Source: Neobacillus niacini
Lineage (GTDB): Bacteria > Bacillota > Bacilli > Bacillales > Cytobacillaceae
Reading direction: 5' to 3'
DNA: 64,000 bases
NCBI RefSeq assembly: GCF_019749295.1
Contig: NZ_JACWFG010000015.1
Coordinates: 1-64,000, forward strand
The notes beneath the pieces are model-generated. The model did no database searches and was not told where the DNA came from. It saw only the letters and a program-made list of their open reading frames with translations. Within the stretch, counting starts at the first letter, position 1; each line of letters starts with the position of its first letter. The position numbers were made by a program, and so were the translations under genes. Of the stretch, positions 34,983 to 43,559 are shown piece after piece.

Positions 34983-35750
34983 TTGCAAAGAGAAAATGTG
35001 GTGAAGTCTGTAAGCAGAGCACTGGATATTATCGCACTCGTAGGAATGAAAAAAGGCGGACTGGGTGTTACGGAGATTGCTGACCAAATCGATATCAATA
35101 AAAGCTCCGTATTCCGAACACTGTCCACCCTCGTTCAATATGGTTATATCGAACAAGTTCATGATAAAGGAAAGTATAAGCTTGGCTACAAATTTCTGGA
35201 CATAAGCTCGAAGCTGTTAGAATCAATCGATATTAGGACTGAAGCAAAACCATTTCTTCAGGAACTTGAAAATAAGACAAATGAAGTTATACATTTAGTT
35301 GTCTATGATCAGGGAGAAGTGGTTTATATTGAAAAACTAGAAGGAACTGAAACTTTGAGAACTCATTCAAGGGTAGGAAAAAGGGCTCAAATGCATTGCA
35401 CCTCCGTTGGGAAAGCAATACTGGCAAATTTACCTGAAAATGATGTTCTTGAGATTCTTGAACGAAAAGGAATGCCTGCGCATACAGATTATACAATTAC
35501 AGAAAAAGAAGCCCTCCTTCAGGAACTAAAACAAATAAGAGTAAGGGGTTATTCCTTGGATTTAGAAGAAAATGAGTACGGGATAACCTGTATTGCTGCA
35601 CCGGTTTTTGATCATCTTGGAAATGCAGCCGCAGCAGTGAGTATCTCAGGTCCAACTACAAGGATGACCAAGGATAGATTAAACCAGCTTGGACCAATTA
35701 TGATTCAAACAAGCCAGAAGCTGTCAGCAAGACTAGGATATGTAAGATAA
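34983..35750 (+). CDS. IclR-family regulator, probably of the glycolate operon
   Basis: Translation starts at TTG 34983, after AGAGGTGG. The 255-residue protein has an N-terminal winged helix-turn-helix (residues 5-65: SVSRALDIIALV, GVTEIADQIDINKSSVFRTLSTLVQYGYIE) and a C-terminal IclR effector domain (80-250) with GEVVYIEKLEG, HCTSVGKAILA, EYGITCIAAPVFD and AAVSISGP. IclR proteins often control the glyoxylate bypass or nearby catabolic genes and sense small acids. It is the last gene after glcB, 66 bases downstream, and is most simply the local regulator. Confidence 0.87.
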   Translation: MQRENVVKSVSRALDIIALVGMKKGGLGVTEIADQIDINKSSVFRTLSTLVQYGYIEQVHDKGKYKLGYKFLDISSKLLESIDIRTEAKPFLQELENKTNEVIHLVVYDQGEVVYIEKLEGTETLRTHSRVGKRAQMHCTSVGKAILANLPENDVLEILERKGMPAHTDYTITEKEALLQELKQIRVRGYSLDLEENEYGITCIAAPVFDHLGNAAAAVSISGPTTRMTKDRLNQLGPIMIQTSQKLSARLGYVR

Positions 35751-35787
35751 AAAGCCGCAAAACATACTACTTGTTTTTGCGGCTTTT
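35750..35787. terminator. Bidirectional terminator between the IclR and YhdH genes
   Basis: AAAAGCCGCAAAA (35750-35762) pairs with TTTTTGCGGCTTTT (35774-35787), flanked by A and T runs. Confidence 0.88.
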
Positions 35788-35790
35788 CCC

Positions 35791-36780
35791 TTATATTTTT
35801 ACGATAAATCTTCCTTTTGCCTGCCCTTGTAGTATGATAGGAAGAGTCTGAGGCAGCTCTTCTAAACTTATTTCTTTAGAGATTGACTCTAGTCCTTCTG
35901 GTTTGAAATCAGTTGCCATTCGCTCCCAAAGGGGCCTGCGCACTTCCATTGGACAGTAGACGGAATCAATCCCTAGAAGATTAATGCCGCGAAGGATGAA
36001 TGGAAATACCGTTGTAGGTACGTTTCCACCACCCGTTAATCCACTAACTGCAACCGAACCGTTGTACTGAATTTTACTTAAGATAGCCGCTAAGAATTCT
36101 CCGCCAACTGGATCAACGGCACCTGCCCAAAGCTGTTTATCTAAAGCTTTTGCTTTTCCATTATAAACTTCTTCCCTCGAAACCACCTCGTTTGCACCGA
36201 GCTTATGTAAGTAATCATGTTCACTACTTTTCCCGGTACTTGCCACGACATCGTAGCCTCGTTTTGCTAGAATGGCAAGGGCAAGACTGCCTACTCCTCC
36301 GGTGGCTCCAGAAACAAGCACCTTCCCTTTTTCAGGAGTGAGCCCATTTTCTTCTAATCTCTGAACAGAAAGAGCTGCTGTAAATCCAGCGGTCCCATAT
36401 ATCATCGCCTCTTTTAAAGAGAGGTTTTTTGGTAAAGGGACAATCCAATCAGCGGGGATTCTAGCATATTCACTGTAACCGCCATAATGAGAAACCCCAA
36501 TTTCGTAGCTAGTAGCAATGACTTGATCACCCTCTGTGTAGCGGGGGTCTTCTGAAGAAACTACCACTCCTGCTAAGTCAATCCCGGGTATAAATGGATA
36601 GGAACGAACGATTTTACCATCAGGCAGACTGGCTAGCCCATCTTTATAGTTTATACCTGAGTACGCCACCTTGATTAGTACCTCTCCGGCTGGCAAATCC
36701 TGAAAAGAAACCTGTTTGACCCCTATCGAAAAGTCAGTGTCAGACTTATCAACTACTAATGCCTTAAAATCCTCACTCAT
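35791..36780 (-). CDS. YhdH/AcuI-family NADPH oxidoreductase
   Basis: The 329-residue protein belongs to the zinc-free quinone-oxidoreductase branch of the medium-chain dehydrogenases: VAYSGINYKDGLA, FIPGIDLAGVVV, YGTAGFTAALS, the NADPH motif VSGATGGVGSLALAIL and VDPVGG. AcuI/YhdH enzymes reduce acryloyl-CoA to propanoyl-CoA, detoxifying a reactive intermediate. AAGGAGG precedes the ATG. It is a single gene convergent with the IclR gene. Confidence 0.9.
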   Translation of the reverse strand: MSEDFKALVVDKSDTDFSIGVKQVSFQDLPAGEVLIKVAYSGINYKDGLASLPDGKIVRSYPFIPGIDLAGVVVSSEDPRYTEGDQVIATSYEIGVSHYGGYSEYARIPADWIVPLPKNLSLKEAMIYGTAGFTAALSVQRLEENGLTPEKGKVLVSGATGGVGSLALAILAKRGYDVVASTGKSSEHDYLHKLGANEVVSREEVYNGKAKALDKQLWAGAVDPVGGEFLAAILSKIQYNGSVAVSGLTGGGNVPTTVFPFILRGINLLGIDSVYCPMEVRRPLWERMATDFKPEGLESISKEISLEELPQTLPIILQGQAKGRFIVKI

Positions 36781-36922
36781 CCTTTAGAACCTCCTTTTAA
36801 TAAAAAATTTTCCATTTTTATCATACTACATTATAGTAAAAGTATAGAACTCAAACATCGTGTACTAATTTCAATAATTTGAACTAAAATAGAAACAGGT
36901 AAGAGGAATAGGAGTTGATTTT

Positions 36923-36949
36923 ATGTATTTAGTGAGACCCCCTTGTTAA
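36923..36949 (+). CDS. Leader peptide MYLVRPPC upstream of an MFS pump
   Basis: An eight-codon ORF (ATG 36923 to TAA 36947-36949) has AGGAG at 36910-36914, eight bases before the start. Its product, MYLVRPPC, ends in Arg-Pro-Pro-Cys before the stop. Consecutive prolines at the end of a leader are known to slow peptide-bond formation or termination. The ORF lies directly before a hairpin that buries the pump's ribosome binding site. I infer translation attenuation in the style of erm and cat leaders, but this peptide is not one I know. Confidence 0.72.
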   Translation: MYLVRPPC

Positions 36950-36959
36950 TCTAATAAGA

Positions 36960-37014
36960 CCATCCGTCCGCCCCCTTATGGATTTCTGTTTTTTAGAAAA
37001 TAAAGGGAGGATGG
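36960..37014 (+). promoter_or_regulatory. Hairpin sequestering the pump's ribosome binding site
   Basis: CCATCC (36960-36965) pairs with GGATGG (37009-37014) and CCCTTAT (36973-36979) pairs with ATAAAGGG (37000-37007, one bulge). Together they bury GGGAGG (37005-37010), the ribosome binding site for the ATG at 37019. The leader ORF ends 11 bases before the stem, within reach of a stalled ribosome. Confidence 0.75.
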
Positions 37015-37018
37015 AACG

Positions 37019-38203
37019 ATGATGGCAAAAAACGTTAATAAGCTTTATTTGATCATATTTTTTCATAACCTTATTCCTGCTTACGTAATCGAAAGATTGT
37101 TTTGGGAGCAGCGAGGTATGACGGTGCTGCTGGTAGTTCTCTGCGAAATCATTTATGCTGTAAGTATTGTTATCTTTGAAATACCTACTGGTGTTTTTGC
37201 TGATAAGTACGGCAGAAAACCACTGTTAGTGATTGGTGCTGTTCTATCAGTGTTTGAATTTATCACCCTGCTATTTGCCTATGACTTTTGGTCATTTGCC
37301 TTGGTAGTCTTCCTGGCAGGTATTTCAAGCGCCTGCACAAGCGGTGCTTTCAATGCTCTACTTTATGACTCACTGGCTGCAGTCAATAAACAAAGTTCGT
37401 TTGAAAAAATGGTTGGGAGAATGAATTCGCTCGACTTAATTGGTGCGATGATTGCTGCACTTTCAGGAAGTGTACTGGCAAAATATTATGGATTCGAGCT
37501 TAACTATATTCTTTCAGCTTTAGGTATGTTCATAGCGTTCGTGTTCACAATCCTATTGAAGGAACCCCCTAGAACAACGCCGGAGGTAAGACAGAATACG
37601 AAACTGAATAGCTTTATATCTTATATAAAGAAATCACTATTATTCTATAAATCTAATCCTAAGCTAGTTACTATTCTAATAAATGCGATGGGTATTGGAG
37701 CATGCATTACTTATTTAGATGAGTTTTGGCAGCTTTATTTAGATGAGGCTGGGTTTTCTGTCCTTTTTTTCGGAGTATTTTCAGCGTGTATATCGCTCGC
37801 TAGGATACCAGGAAACATACTAGCAGCCTCACTGCTTACTTATTTTAAAACTGAAAGTATTATTCATTTTATACTAGCTCTGACCACAGTTTGTTTTTTT
37901 GCGACAGCTATTTTTCCTGGTCTGTTTGGGCTGCTCACCATCATTATCATTTTTATAGGTAGTGGAGTGATTGATCCTGTAGTAACGGGTTTTCTTCACC
38001 ATCATGGAAGCTCAAATATACGAGCGACTATTGAATCCTTTCAATCCTTGATTGAAAGTGTAATTACTTTTTCGGTGGGCATAGGCTTTGGGATGATCTC
38101 ATCACATTTTTCAGTCATTTCAGGTTTTTTCTTTTTAGGTGTAATCTCCTGTTTATTCTTCTTTATTTTCTTAAGAAGAATTCAGAGCTTTGCAAAGGAC
38201 TAG
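37019..38203 (+). CDS. MFS transporter (probable drug efflux)
   Basis: The 394-residue protein has about twelve membrane segments, the MFS loop motif PTGVFADKYGRKPL (about 57-70) and an internal GRMNSLDLIGAMIAALSGS. The overall pattern is that of small DHA-type or bacillibactin-exporter-like MFS proteins. The start could be ATG 37019 or 37022, behind GGGAGG. The leader peptide and sequestering hairpin suggest induction by a translation inhibitor, hence an antibiotic pump. The substrate is not visible in the sequence. Confidence 0.83.
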   Translation: MMAKNVNKLYLIIFFHNLIPAYVIERLFWEQRGMTVLLVVLCEIIYAVSIVIFEIPTGVFADKYGRKPLLVIGAVLSVFEFITLLFAYDFWSFALVVFLAGISSACTSGAFNALLYDSLAAVNKQSSFEKMVGRMNSLDLIGAMIAALSGSVLAKYYGFELNYILSALGMFIAFVFTILLKEPPRTTPEVRQNTKLNSFISYIKKSLLFYKSNPKLVTILINAMGIGACITYLDEFWQLYLDEAGFSVLFFGVFSACISLARIPGNILAASLLTYFKTESIIHFILALTTVCFFATAIFPGLFGLLTIIIIFIGSGVIDPVVTGFLHHHGSSNIRATIESFQSLIESVITFSVGIGFGMISSHFSVISGFFFLGVISCLFFFIFLRRIQSFAKD

Positions 38204-38206
38204 AAG

Positions 38207-38233
38207 CCATCCTGCGGGATGGTTTCCTATTTT
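38207..38233 (+). terminator. Terminator of the MFS gene
   Basis: CCATCC (38207-38212) pairs with GGATGG (38217-38222), followed by TTTCCTATTTT. Confidence 0.7.
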
Positions 38234-38327
38234 AATCATTCCCTAACGACAAATTTGAAACTAATTTGCATCAGCTACCGTCTGTTTTAGTGTGAACAGC
38301 CTAGAACCATGAGAAGGAGAGATATTA

Positions 38328-39248
38328 ATGAAAGTTTTTTACAAGGGAATTACGTTTGCCATTCTTTTTGCCATAATCCTAACTGCAAGTAGTACAAGCA
38401 AGGTTTTTGCCGATACTAATGGTAATAATGAAGACAGTATCAATGAAAAGTTTGGGCTGCCAATTGTGGTATATGGTGAGGCATTATCTGCAGCTCAAAA
38501 GGATGAAGTCAGAAAGCTTTTAAACGTAACCGACACTAGTAAGGTTAAAGAAATCACTGTTTCTGGAGAAGATCTGGTTACCTATATTAAAGGGGATCGC
38601 CATTCTAATATGTATTCATCCGCTAAAATTACGAGAAAGGATTCAGGTGAAGGTCTTATTATTAATCAGGTTACCCCTGAAAATATCACAGAGGTTACCG
38701 ATGAAATGTATGCCAACGCTCTGCTAACGGCTGGAATTCAAGATGCTGTTGTAGATGTTGCTTCTCCGGTGAAAGTCAGCGGACACTCGGCATTAGTAGG
38801 AATCTATAAAGCTTATGATGCAGGAGACGGTGCCGGATTAAATAAAGACCGTACAGAAGTTGCAAATGAGGAGTTAAATCTGGCAACGGACTTAGCAAAA
38901 AAAGAAGGGCTCGACCAAGATAAAGTTAGTGAGCTGCTAACGGAAATTAAAAAGGAAATTGCTAATCAAAATCCAGCAACAAAAGAAGAACTTGCTGCGA
39001 TTATTGATGAAAAGTTAAAAACTTTAGAAATCAAGTTAAGTGCCGAAGACCGTCAGCTATTAATAGATTTGTTTGAAAAAATGAGGGACCTAAATATTAA
39101 TTTTGATAATGTTAAATCACAGCTGGAAAATCTCACTCAAGATATCCAGCAGCGAATTGAAGAAGCAGTAGGGGATAAGAACTTTCTGCAAAAGGTAGCA
39201 GATTTCTTTAAAGAATTAATAGATAGTATTAAAAGCATATTCTCGTAA
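38328..39248 (+). CDS. Secreted DUF1002 protein (YpuA-like)
   Basis: The 306-residue protein has a signal peptide (cleavage likely near KVFADT, residue 28) and the DUF1002 pattern: YGEALSAAQKDEVRKLL, SSAKITRKDSGEGLIINQVTPENIT, ALLTAGIQDAVVDVASPVKVSGHSALVGIYKAYD. Its C-terminal half (200-306) is helical, Glu/Lys-rich and likely coiled coil. It resembles B. subtilis YpuA, an envelope protein of unknown role. GAAGGAGAG precedes the ATG. Confidence 0.87.
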   Translation: MKVFYKGITFAILFAIILTASSTSKVFADTNGNNEDSINEKFGLPIVVYGEALSAAQKDEVRKLLNVTDTSKVKEITVSGEDLVTYIKGDRHSNMYSSAKITRKDSGEGLIINQVTPENITEVTDEMYANALLTAGIQDAVVDVASPVKVSGHSALVGIYKAYDAGDGAGLNKDRTEVANEELNLATDLAKKEGLDQDKVSELLTEIKKEIANQNPATKEELAAIIDEKLKTLEIKLSAEDRQLLIDLFEKMRDLNINFDNVKSQLENLTQDIQQRIEEAVGDKNFLQKVADFFKELIDSIKSIFS

Positions 39249-39254
39249 ATTTGG

Positions 39255-39280
39255 GCTCAGTCTATGAACTGAGCTTTTCT
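39255..39280 (+). terminator. Terminator after the DUF1002 gene
   Basis: GCTCAG (39255-39260) pairs with CTGAGC (39269-39274), followed by TTTTCTCTT. Confidence 0.7.
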
Positions 39281-39527
39281 CTTGCAAAAAATTTAATATT
39301 AAAATTAGTAGGAATGACCTCAGGACTATATAAAAATCCCCAGTTTTTTGTTAAAATAGAATTTAAGTAAAAAAAGGTTCGACAAAAATCACAAAAATAT
39401 GCTTTAGTTAGATTATAATTTATTATATTGTTATATTAATCTACTATAGCTTCAGATTAAAAATACTCATTAGAATTATTAGAATAATGAGGCAATGAAT
39501 TTTTGCAGGAGCAGGAGGAAATCATTC

Positions 39528-40670
39528 ATGTGGGATTTTGAAATGGACATAGATCAAGTAGCAAGAATAAAAGTAATCGGTGTTGGCGGCGGCGGTAATA
39601 ACGCAGTTAACCGGATGATTGAAGACGGTGTTCAAGGTGTAGAATTTATTGCCGTTAATACTGATGCCCAGGCTCTTAAACTCTCAAAAGCAGAGATAAA
39701 AATGCAAATTGGAGCAACCTTAACAAGAGGGTTAGGAGCAGGTGCAAATCCTGAGGTTGGCAGAAATGCAGTTGAAGAAAGCAGAAAGCAGATACAAGAA
39801 GTACTAAAAGGCGCTGATATGGTCTTTGTTACCGCTGGTATGGGCGGTGGTACTGGTACTGGAGCTGCACCTGCCATTGCACAAATCTCCCGCGAACTTG
39901 GAGCCTTAACCATTGGAGTCGTGACACGTCCTTTTGGATTTGAAGGCCGAAAACGTGCAACAAATGCAGCGGCTGGGATTGATTTAATGCGTGAAGCAGT
40001 AGACACATTAATCATTGTTCCAAACGACCGCTTACTCCAAATCGTTGATAAGAAAACACCGATGATCCAAGCTTTCCGTGAGGCAGATAACGTGCTCAGA
40101 CAGGGTGTACAAGGTATTTCTGACTTAATTGCAGTTCCTGGTCTAATTAACCTTGACTTCGCTGACGTGAAAACGATTATGTCTAATCAAGGGACAGCCT
40201 TGATGGGAATTGGCTTAGCAAAAGGTAAAGACCGTGCCGTTGAGGCGGCAAAGAAAGCAATTTCTAGTCCATTACTTGAAACTTCCATTGATGGAGCCCA
40301 AGGTGTATTAATGAACATTACAGGAGGCAGCAATTTAAGTTTATATGAAGTTCAAGAGGCTGCTGATATCGTTTCATCCGCTGCAGACAAGGAATTAAAT
40401 ATGATTTTTGGATCGATCATTAATGAAAACTATAAAGATGAAATTATGATCACCGTTATTGCTACTGGCTTTTCTGAATCACTTTTATCATCAGGAAAAA
40501 GCACTTCAGGTCCATCAAGAGATGTTAATTCTAGACCACAGTCTCAAGGGTTTTCAAGACGGGAGCAAAGCGTTCAAGAAGTACCTGCACAAAGTCATGA
40601 AAAACCTAGACAACAGTCAGAAGATGCACTGGATATCCCAACTTTCTTGCGTAATAGAAACAGAAGATAA
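39528..40670 (+). CDS. ftsZ: Cell-division GTPase FtsZ (outside the division cluster)
   Basis: ATG 39528 (MWDFEMDI) follows AGGAGG by nine bases. The 380-residue protein is a complete Fts[16 protein letters not shown], the GTP-binding G-box [12 protein letters not shown] (about 104-115), the T7 catalytic loop NLDFADVK, a Ser/Gln-rich linker (about 320-365) and the C-terminal peptide [12 protein letters not shown] that docks FtsA, SepF and other partners. It differs from B. subtilis FtsZ at many positions although all functional motifs are kept. Its neighbours are a DUF1002 protein and proline dehydrogenase, with no ftsA or mur genes, and it has its own terminator. It may therefore be a second ftsZ. 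Confidence 0.93.
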   Translation: MWDFEMDIDQVARIKVIGVGGGGNNAVNRMIEDGVQGVEFIAVNTDAQALKLSKAEIKMQIGATLTRGLGAGANPEVGRNAVEESRKQIQEVLKGADMVFVTAGMGGGTGTGAAPAIAQISRELGALTIGVVTRPFGFEGRKRATNAAAGIDLMREAVDTLIIVPNDRLLQIVDKKTPMIQAFREADNVLRQGVQGISDLIAVPGLINLDFADVKTIMSNQGTALMGIGLAKGKDRAVEAAKKAISSPLLETSIDGAQGVLMNITGGSNLSLYEVQEAADIVSSAADKELNMIFGSIINENYKDEIMITVIATGFSESLLSSGKSTSGPSRDVNSRPQSQGFSRREQSVQEVPAQSHEKPRQQSEDALDIPTFLRNRNRR

Positions 40671-40680
40671 TATAAAATAC

Positions 40681-40713
40681 AAAGGCTGCTGAGGTATTTT
40701 CGGCAGCCTTTTT
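40681..40713 (+). terminator. Terminator of ftsZ
   Basis: AAAGGCTGC (40681-40689) pairs with GCAGCCTTT (40703-40711), followed by T residues. Confidence 0.88.
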
Positions 40714-40833
40714 GTGTCAAGTAAATAACTTTTAGAAATTTGACTTGTTTATCAAAACTTTAAGGTGAATTTAAAACATTTATGCTAAAATAATAGTGCA
40801 ATAGTGAAATAACAACAGCAAGGAGCAATCGCT

Positions 40834-41817
40834 ATGTTGAAAGATATTTTTATGGGCTTATCTCAAAATCAATTCCTAAATAGTGCAGCTAAAAAATATG
40901 GCTTAAAAATGGGTGCACAAAGTGTTGTTGCAGGTACCAATATTAATGAAGTTATAAAAAGTATTAAAGAGTTAAACGCACATGGTATCTCTTGTACAGT
41001 AGATAACCTAGGTGAGTTTGTTTTTAAAGAAAAGGAAGCCAATGCTGCTAAGGAACAAATTCTTAATGTCATTGAAGCTATTTATGAACATAAAGTTGAT
41101 GCACATATATCATTAAAACCTACTCAATTAGGTTTGGATATAGAATACAGCTTTTGCTTAAGCAACCTAAGAGAAATCGTTGATAAAGCCAGCAATTATG
41201 GGATCTTTGTAAATATTGACATGGAAGACACTAGCCACTTACAGCCTACTTTTGATCTTTTGGATGATTTGTCTAAGGAATATGATAACGTTGGGACTGT
41301 TATTCAAGCTTATTTGCTGCGTGCTGATGAATACCTTGAAAAATATAAGAACTACCGATTAAGGATTGTAAAAGGGGCTTATAAGGAGCCGATTGAATGC
41401 GCTTACCAAGATAAAAAGGATATAGATGCAAATTTTATTAAATTAATAGAGTGGCATTTACTAAACGGGAAATTCACTTCTATTGCCACGCATGATCACA
41501 ACATTATTAACCATGTGAAGGAATTTGTAAGAAAGCATAACATTCCGAATGAGAAATTTGAAATCCAAATGTTATACGGTTTTAGGAAAGATCTCCAATT
41601 AAAATTGGCGAGTGAAGGCTATAATTTCTGTACCTATGTACCATTTGGAACAGACTGGTATGGATACTTCATGAGACGGCTTGCTGAAAGACCTCAGAAC
41701 TTAAACCTAGTCGCAAAGCAAGTGTTTAACAAAAAAACGAACACCATCCTTGGTGTTGCTGCAGGGGCATTCTTGTTAGGGAGAATGACGAAATCTACTA
41801 AAAAGAAACGCAGATAA
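40834..41817 (+). CDS. Proline dehydrogenase with C-terminal membrane-like tail
   Basis: The 327-residue protein has the TIM-barrel features of the PutB/FadM family: VDNLGEFV, HISLKPTQLGLDI, VNIDMEDTSH, VIQAYLLRADEYL, RIVKGAYKEP, ATHDHNII, EIQMLYGFRKDLQ and YVPFGTDWYGYFMRRLAERPQN. It oxidises proline to pyrroline-5-carboxylate with FAD. After the normal end there is an extra segment, NTILGVAAGAFLLGRM (about 302-317), then a basic tail KSTKKKRR, which could anchor it in the membrane. No pyrroline-5-carboxylate dehydrogenase gene is adjacent. AAGGAG precedes the ATG. Confidence 0.9.
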   Translation: MLKDIFMGLSQNQFLNSAAKKYGLKMGAQSVVAGTNINEVIKSIKELNAHGISCTVDNLGEFVFKEKEANAAKEQILNVIEAIYEHKVDAHISLKPTQLGLDIEYSFCLSNLREIVDKASNYGIFVNIDMEDTSHLQPTFDLLDDLSKEYDNVGTVIQAYLLRADEYLEKYKNYRLRIVKGAYKEPIECAYQDKKDIDANFIKLIEWHLLNGKFTSIATHDHNIINHVKEFVRKHNIPNEKFEIQMLYGFRKDLQLKLASEGYNFCTYVPFGTDWYGYFMRRLAERPQNLNLVAKQVFNKKTNTILGVAAGAFLLGRMTKSTKKKRR

Positions 41818-41827
41818 ATAGTATTCT

Positions 41828-41862
41828 AACCTTCTCTTATGGGAAGGTTTTCTTTTTTTTTT
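41828..41862 (+). terminator. Terminator of the proline dehydrogenase gene
   Basis: AACCTTC (41828-41834) pairs with GAAGGTT (41843-41849), followed by a long T run. Confidence 0.85.
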
Positions 41863-41966
41863 TGTTATAGGTCTAAAGAACTAATATAATTAAAATTGAC
41901 AAGTTTACAACTATTAATTAATAAGTATTGAGTGATGGATGTATTTACAAAAAAGGGGGAAATTTT

Positions 41967-42959
41967 ATGAAAAAGAAAAAGTTCTATCTTTCTATGGTCT
42001 TTCTCTTAACGCTATCTATGATTCTCGCAGCATGCGGGAACAAAGAAGAGGGAGTTGAAAAGCCTGCAAATGATAAAGAAGAAAAACCAGAATTTATTAG
42101 TATATTAACAGGTGGTACAGGTGGAACTTACTACCCGTTAGGCGGCTCCTTTGCAGAGATTATTAAAGATGAAACAGGAATTGACACGAATGCGGAAACA
42201 AGCGGTGCTTCTGCTGAGAACATGACCACAATTAAAAATGGCGATGCTGAAGTTGCTTTTTCCCAGACAGACATTGCTTCGTACGCTGTGGACGGAAAAT
42301 TAATGTTTGAAAATAATAAAGTTGACAATGTAAAGGCGATTGCTACGTTATATCCAGAAACCATTCAAATAGTTACTACAAAGGAATCTGGGATTTCTAC
42401 AGTTGAAGATTTAAAAGGTAAAAAGGTTTCCGTAGGTGCACCAGGGTCTGGAACAGTAGCAAATGCTGAGCAAATTCTAGAAGTCCACGGAATGACATTT
42501 GATGATATCGAGAAACAAGATTTATCATTCGATGAATCCACACAAGGAATTCAGGATGGTACGATTGATGCTGCGTTTGTCACAGCGGGTACACCTACAG
42601 GGGCGGTTGAAAGTCTTGGGGCAACAGAGGATGTAGTAATTGTTCCTATTGAACAAGACAAAATCGATAGCCTTATCGAAAAGTATCCATTCTATGTAAA
42701 GGAAGAGATACCTTCAGGCACATATGGATTGGAGGCTGCGGTTACAACCGTTGCCGTTCAAGCGATGTTAGTAGCTAGCAGTGATCTTTCGGAGGCTGTT
42801 GTTTATGACATTACCAAGGCCATCTTTGAAAATCTTGATAAAGTGACACATGCAAAAGGAAAATTAATCAAGGTTGAAAATGCGTTAAATGGTGTGGGAA
42901 TTGATGTCCATCCTGGTGCACAGAAATACTTTGATGAAAAAGGCGTCAAAGCAGAATAA
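41967..42959 (+). CDS. TAXI-family TRAP transporter solute-binding lipoprotein
   Basis: ATG 41967 (MKKKKFYL) follows AAAGGGGGA. The 330-residue protein has a lipoprotein signal (LAACGNKEE) and the TAXI family signature: ILTGGTGGTYYPLGGSFAEII, AETSGASAENMTTIKNGDAEVAFSQTDIA, KKVSVGAPGSGTVANAEQILE, AAFVTAGTPTGAV. It captures a carboxylate-type solute, often glutamate, alpha-ketoglutarate or another acid, for the TRAP permease encoded downstream. Confidence 0.92.
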   Translation: MKKKKFYLSMVFLLTLSMILAACGNKEEGVEKPANDKEEKPEFISILTGGTGGTYYPLGGSFAEIIKDETGIDTNAETSGASAENMTTIKNGDAEVAFSQTDIASYAVDGKLMFENNKVDNVKAIATLYPETIQIVTTKESGISTVEDLKGKKVSVGAPGSGTVANAEQILEVHGMTFDDIEKQDLSFDESTQGIQDGTIDAAFVTAGTPTGAVESLGATEDVVIVPIEQDKIDSLIEKYPFYVKEEIPSGTYGLEAAVTTVAVQAMLVASSDLSEAVVYDITKAIFENLDKVTHAKGKLIKVENALNGVGIDVHPGAQKYFDEKGVKAE

Positions 42960-42984
42960 ATAAAAACAATTACGTTAATTTTTG

Positions 42985-43016
42985 GCCGGCTGAGGTTGAT
43001 TGAGTCGGCTTCCTTT
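42985..43016 (+). terminator. Hairpin between the binding protein and permease genes
   Basis: GCCGGCT (42985-42991) pairs with AGTCGGC (43003-43009; one mismatch), followed by TTCCTTTTC. Partial termination here would give more binding protein than permease. Confidence 0.6.
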
Positions 43017-43037
43017 TCTATTGAATAGGAGGGGGCA

Positions 43038-43559
43038 ATGCGTAAACTTCAAATTTTCCTAAGTCTATCCATCTTTATTATGGCTTTTATTTTCTTGGCA
43101 TTTATACCACAACACCCAGCGATAGTCTTCCAACCGAACTATACCAAAGAAAAACTTGCCTACATTCAGGTAAAAGATGAAAAAACCTTTCAAATTAAAT
43201 ATACCCACTCCATTCATTTATCGGATGTAGTTGAAAGCTATAAAATTACTCCCAGTCAAAAACTCCAACAATATGAACTGATGTATGAGGACTTTGCTAT
43301 TGGGATGCCTTCCAATGCTGAAGAGGGAGAAACTTTTCAGCAGATAAATGGCAGTTACTATATCAAAAATATGAAACGGATTTTCCCTTTCTTTCATATA
43401 CGAATCGGACAGGTTATTGCCAATCATAGACTGATTTATAACAACAAGGAATTCCCTTTATCACGAACGTTTGAACCAGGTACATCTCTAAAAGTGGAAA
43501 TACGTAAATTGAACTATTTTGATCTATGGAAAGGAGTGAATATCCTTGAGTCAATATGA
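43038..43559 (+). CDS. DUF1850 protein of the TAXI-TRAP operon
   Basis: ATG 43038 follows AGGAGGGGG. The 173-residue protein has an N-terminal membrane segment (about 5-24) and an outside domain with FQIKYTHSIHLSDVVESYKI, EDFAIGMPSNAEEGE and LRIGQVIANH-like sequence, typical of DUF1850. This family is almost always encoded beside TAXI-TRAP permeases and is thought to be an accessory subunit, though its role is unproven. It overlaps the permease start by 14 bases. Confidence 0.85.
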   Translation: MRKLQIFLSLSIFIMAFIFLAFIPQHPAIVFQPNYTKEKLAYIQVKDEKTFQIKYTHSIHLSDVVESYKITPSQKLQQYELMYEDFAIGMPSNAEEGETFQQINGSYYIKNMKRIFPFFHIRIGQVIANHRLIYNNKEFPLSRTFEPGTSLKVEIRKLNYFDLWKGVNILESI

